Assembly (NCBI GenBank): GCA_940671915.1
Contig: CALNVZ010003434.1
Span: 14,455,427-14,519,426, forward strand
Direction: 5' to 3'
Source: Paracentrotus lividus
Lineage: Eukaryota; Echinodermata; Echinoidea; Camarodonta; Echinidae
DNA length: 64,000 nucleotides
Each line of letters begins with the position of its first letter. Position 1 is the first letter of the stretch. A model generated the notes under the pieces. The model was not told the DNA's origin and did no database searches. It saw nothing but the letters and a program-made list of their open reading frames with translations. Below, in pieces: positions 62,790-64,000 of this stretch. Position numbers and translations under genes: made by a program.

Positions 62790-62906
62790 CTACTTGAGGA
62801 TGCGTCCCTTTGTTTCTATGGGGAGGACGAAGCTCACGATAGAAGCCAAGAGAGTGAAGGCGCCATAAACACCTATCGCAATCGTCAAAGACTGCTTCAC
62901 TAAAAC
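62790..62906 (-). CDS. SVOP/SV2-like MFS transporter, last coding exon
   Basis: Encodes 38 residues and the TAG stop. It follows a canonical acceptor (TTAATCTGACCAG on the minus strand, just above 62906) in phase 0. The peptide contains a hydrophobic helix (TIAIGVYGAFTLLASIVSFV) matching transmembrane helix 12 of the major facilitator superfamily, then LPIETKGRILK, where P-x-E-T-K-G-R is the conserved C-terminal signature of SLC22, SV2 and SVOP-type transporters. The product ends four residues after this signature, so the cytoplasmic tail is very short. Substrate cannot be inferred. Confidence 0.88.
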   Translation of the reverse strand, partial: VLVKQSLTIAIGVYGAFTLLASIVSFVLPIETKGRILK

Positions 62907-63363
62907 CTGGTCAGATTAATGAGAATAGAACAACAGAAGAAAATGAAAAGTGGTTTGTATCGTTGGTGAATATATAAGAAATTTATCTGAAGCATGAATT
63001 TTGGAATAATATGATTGTAATCAACAGGTATTGCCATGATTCATATTCACTGTATTTTTAAAGGTTTAATTATTCATATTTATTGCAAATTCAGGCATTG
63101 TTCATATTCATATTAATCAAAACCATGCATAATTCAAATTTACTGAACTTATAGATTACCATTATTATTATGTTTTGTTTATATTCATCATATTAATAAC
63201 AAAACAAGCATAATTTGAATTGAATGAACTTAAAATTTCTTAACACGCACAATATTAATATTTATTCTAATTCATGAAGTAATCATACATGAAAATCATA
63301 ACCCCATTCATTATTCAAGTGTATTTATCAAAAAGAAAAACGAATATTATTATCATCACCTAC
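62907..63363 (-). other. Intron of the SVOP-like gene
   Basis: A 457-bp intron with GTAGGTGATG at the donor (adjacent to 63364) and CAG at the acceptor (adjacent to 62906). Sequence is AT-rich with TTCATATT-type repeats and no other feature. Confidence 0.85.
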
Positions 63364-63453
63364 CTGAGCTACATATGGTGTTACAACAGCTCCCATTCTT
63401 GAAGCGGCCACACACATACCCATACCTACAGATCTCACATGAGTTGGGAAGAC
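63364..63453 (-). CDS. SVOP/SV2-like MFS transporter, penultimate coding exon
   Basis: A 90-bp exon, phase 0 at both ends (30 codons), bounded by ATACATATAG (acceptor) and CTCAG|GTAGG (donor). It encodes VFPTHVRSVGMGMCVAASRM followed by GAVVTPYVAQ. The (Y/F)PTxxRxxGxG...R(I/V/M)Gxxx(T/A)P motif is the conserved loop and start of transmembrane helix 11 in SVOP/SV2/SLC22 transporters, and the TPxxAQ ending is closest to SVOP-type members from memory. It joins the next exon in frame into the TM11-TM12 region. The earlier exons (TM1-TM10) must lie upstream, beyond the right edge of the window. A fragment of a larger gene, not a pseudogene as far as is visible. Confidence 0.9.
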
Positions 63454-64000
63454 CTATATGTATCGAGAGCGAATTTTTAAATGTTATTGTAAAGTTTGCA
63501 AGCAATGAGAATTTCGGGGCAACATATTGGAAAACATTTTACCAGTCATCTTCTGTTAAAATGCTATTGTTTTGTAACCCTAAGTCAAAGGCTTACAGTG
63601 GTACCTCACTTGCCATGTTACAGGTTTGAGATGAGCTTAAGACCAGAATGAGATGGGTTTGAATTGAGTCGCAGAGACAACTCAGAGATGTCTCTCGAGT
63701 CTCCACGACATATCATGAGTCACATGAAAATCAAACATGTTGATATCAATGAGATTGTTTTTCCGCCGGGGAGACGTCTATCCAAGACGTCTCCAATTCT
63801 CAGAATCTTCTACGTATCAGAGACGTGAGATACGTTTACCTTTCTACTAGTAATCGATGGAAAAAAATTGTGTGTTTCTGTTCTCACCCATATTTTTTTA
63901 AACCTAGTTTTCATGATGCTTCGGTACTATCTAGTGCTACGTGATGTTAATAAGATAATACATATCGACAGACAGAATAAAAATCACTAACAAGTATTAA
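63454..64000 (-). other. Upstream intron of the SVOP-like gene (partial)
   Basis: No further coding exon was recognised before the window ends. At 63660-63835 there is a GAGACGTCT / GAGACTC-rich patch (AGACGTCTATCC...AGACGTCTCC) forming short inverted repeats. It is reminiscent of GAGACTC/GACGTC words inside the transposon at 22.6-27.2 kb, but a real relationship is unproven. Confidence 0.5.

Noticed and set aside
63660..63835. Relation of the GAGACGTCT-rich patch to the 22.6-27.2 kb transposon interior
   Set aside because: Only short words are shared and I could not extend an alignment; left as unproven.

Overview
This is AT-rich animal genomic DNA, not microbial. It has very few coding exons, GT-AG introns, long non-coding stretches, microsatellites and many short inverted-repeat transposons. 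The style of the repeats, the deuterostome-like proteins and the high divergence between repeated copies suggest a marine invertebrate deuterostome, most likely an echinoderm such as a sea urchin. That assignment is inference. A run of 25 N at 24810-24834 and many one-base indels between repeat copies point to a scaffolded draft assembly.

Three protein-coding loci can be supported. (1) 5349-6854 (+) is an uninterrupted 501-codon frame for a type I membrane protein with three Ig-like domains and a tyrosine-containing tail. (2) 57479-57883 (-) is an intronless 134-codon glyoxalase/VOC protein resembling GLOD5. (3) At the right edge, on the minus strand, are the last two coding exons (63364-63453 and 62790-62906) of a major-facilitator transporter resembling SVOP/SV2. 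They join in phase across a 457-bp intron, and the rest of the gene lies beyond the window. Nothing links the three genes functionally.

Layout: 1-5.3 kb is non-coding with GA and GTA microsatellites and a small GT-rich minisatellite. The Ig gene lies at 5.3-6.9 kb. From 7 to 17 kb there is non-coding DNA with a 422-bp inverted-repeat element (10334-10755), an 874-bp TA-flanked element (12654-13527) and a 313-bp TA MITE (16770-17082). From 17.1 to 32.8 kb there is a giant imperfect palindrome: two ~5.5-kb arms in inverted orientation around two directly repeated copies of a ~2.5-kb non-autonomous transposon, with the assembly gap at the centre and a third, solo transposon end exactly at the right outer boundary. 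From 33 to 44 kb there is non-coding DNA with several foldback elements. At 44057-48313 a probable PIF/Harbinger-type element, with matched termini and a TAA duplication, carries about 24 copies of a ~136-bp satellite showing dimeric and tetrameric higher-order organisation. From 48 to 62 kb there is repeat-poor DNA, a CT-rich block, GLOD5 and two copies of one MITE family. The transporter exons end the window.

The points most worth checking are the palindrome (real rearrangement or haplotype misjoin), the transposon-borne satellite with higher-order repeats, and scattered octamer/homeodomain-rich islands that could be conserved regulatory elements.
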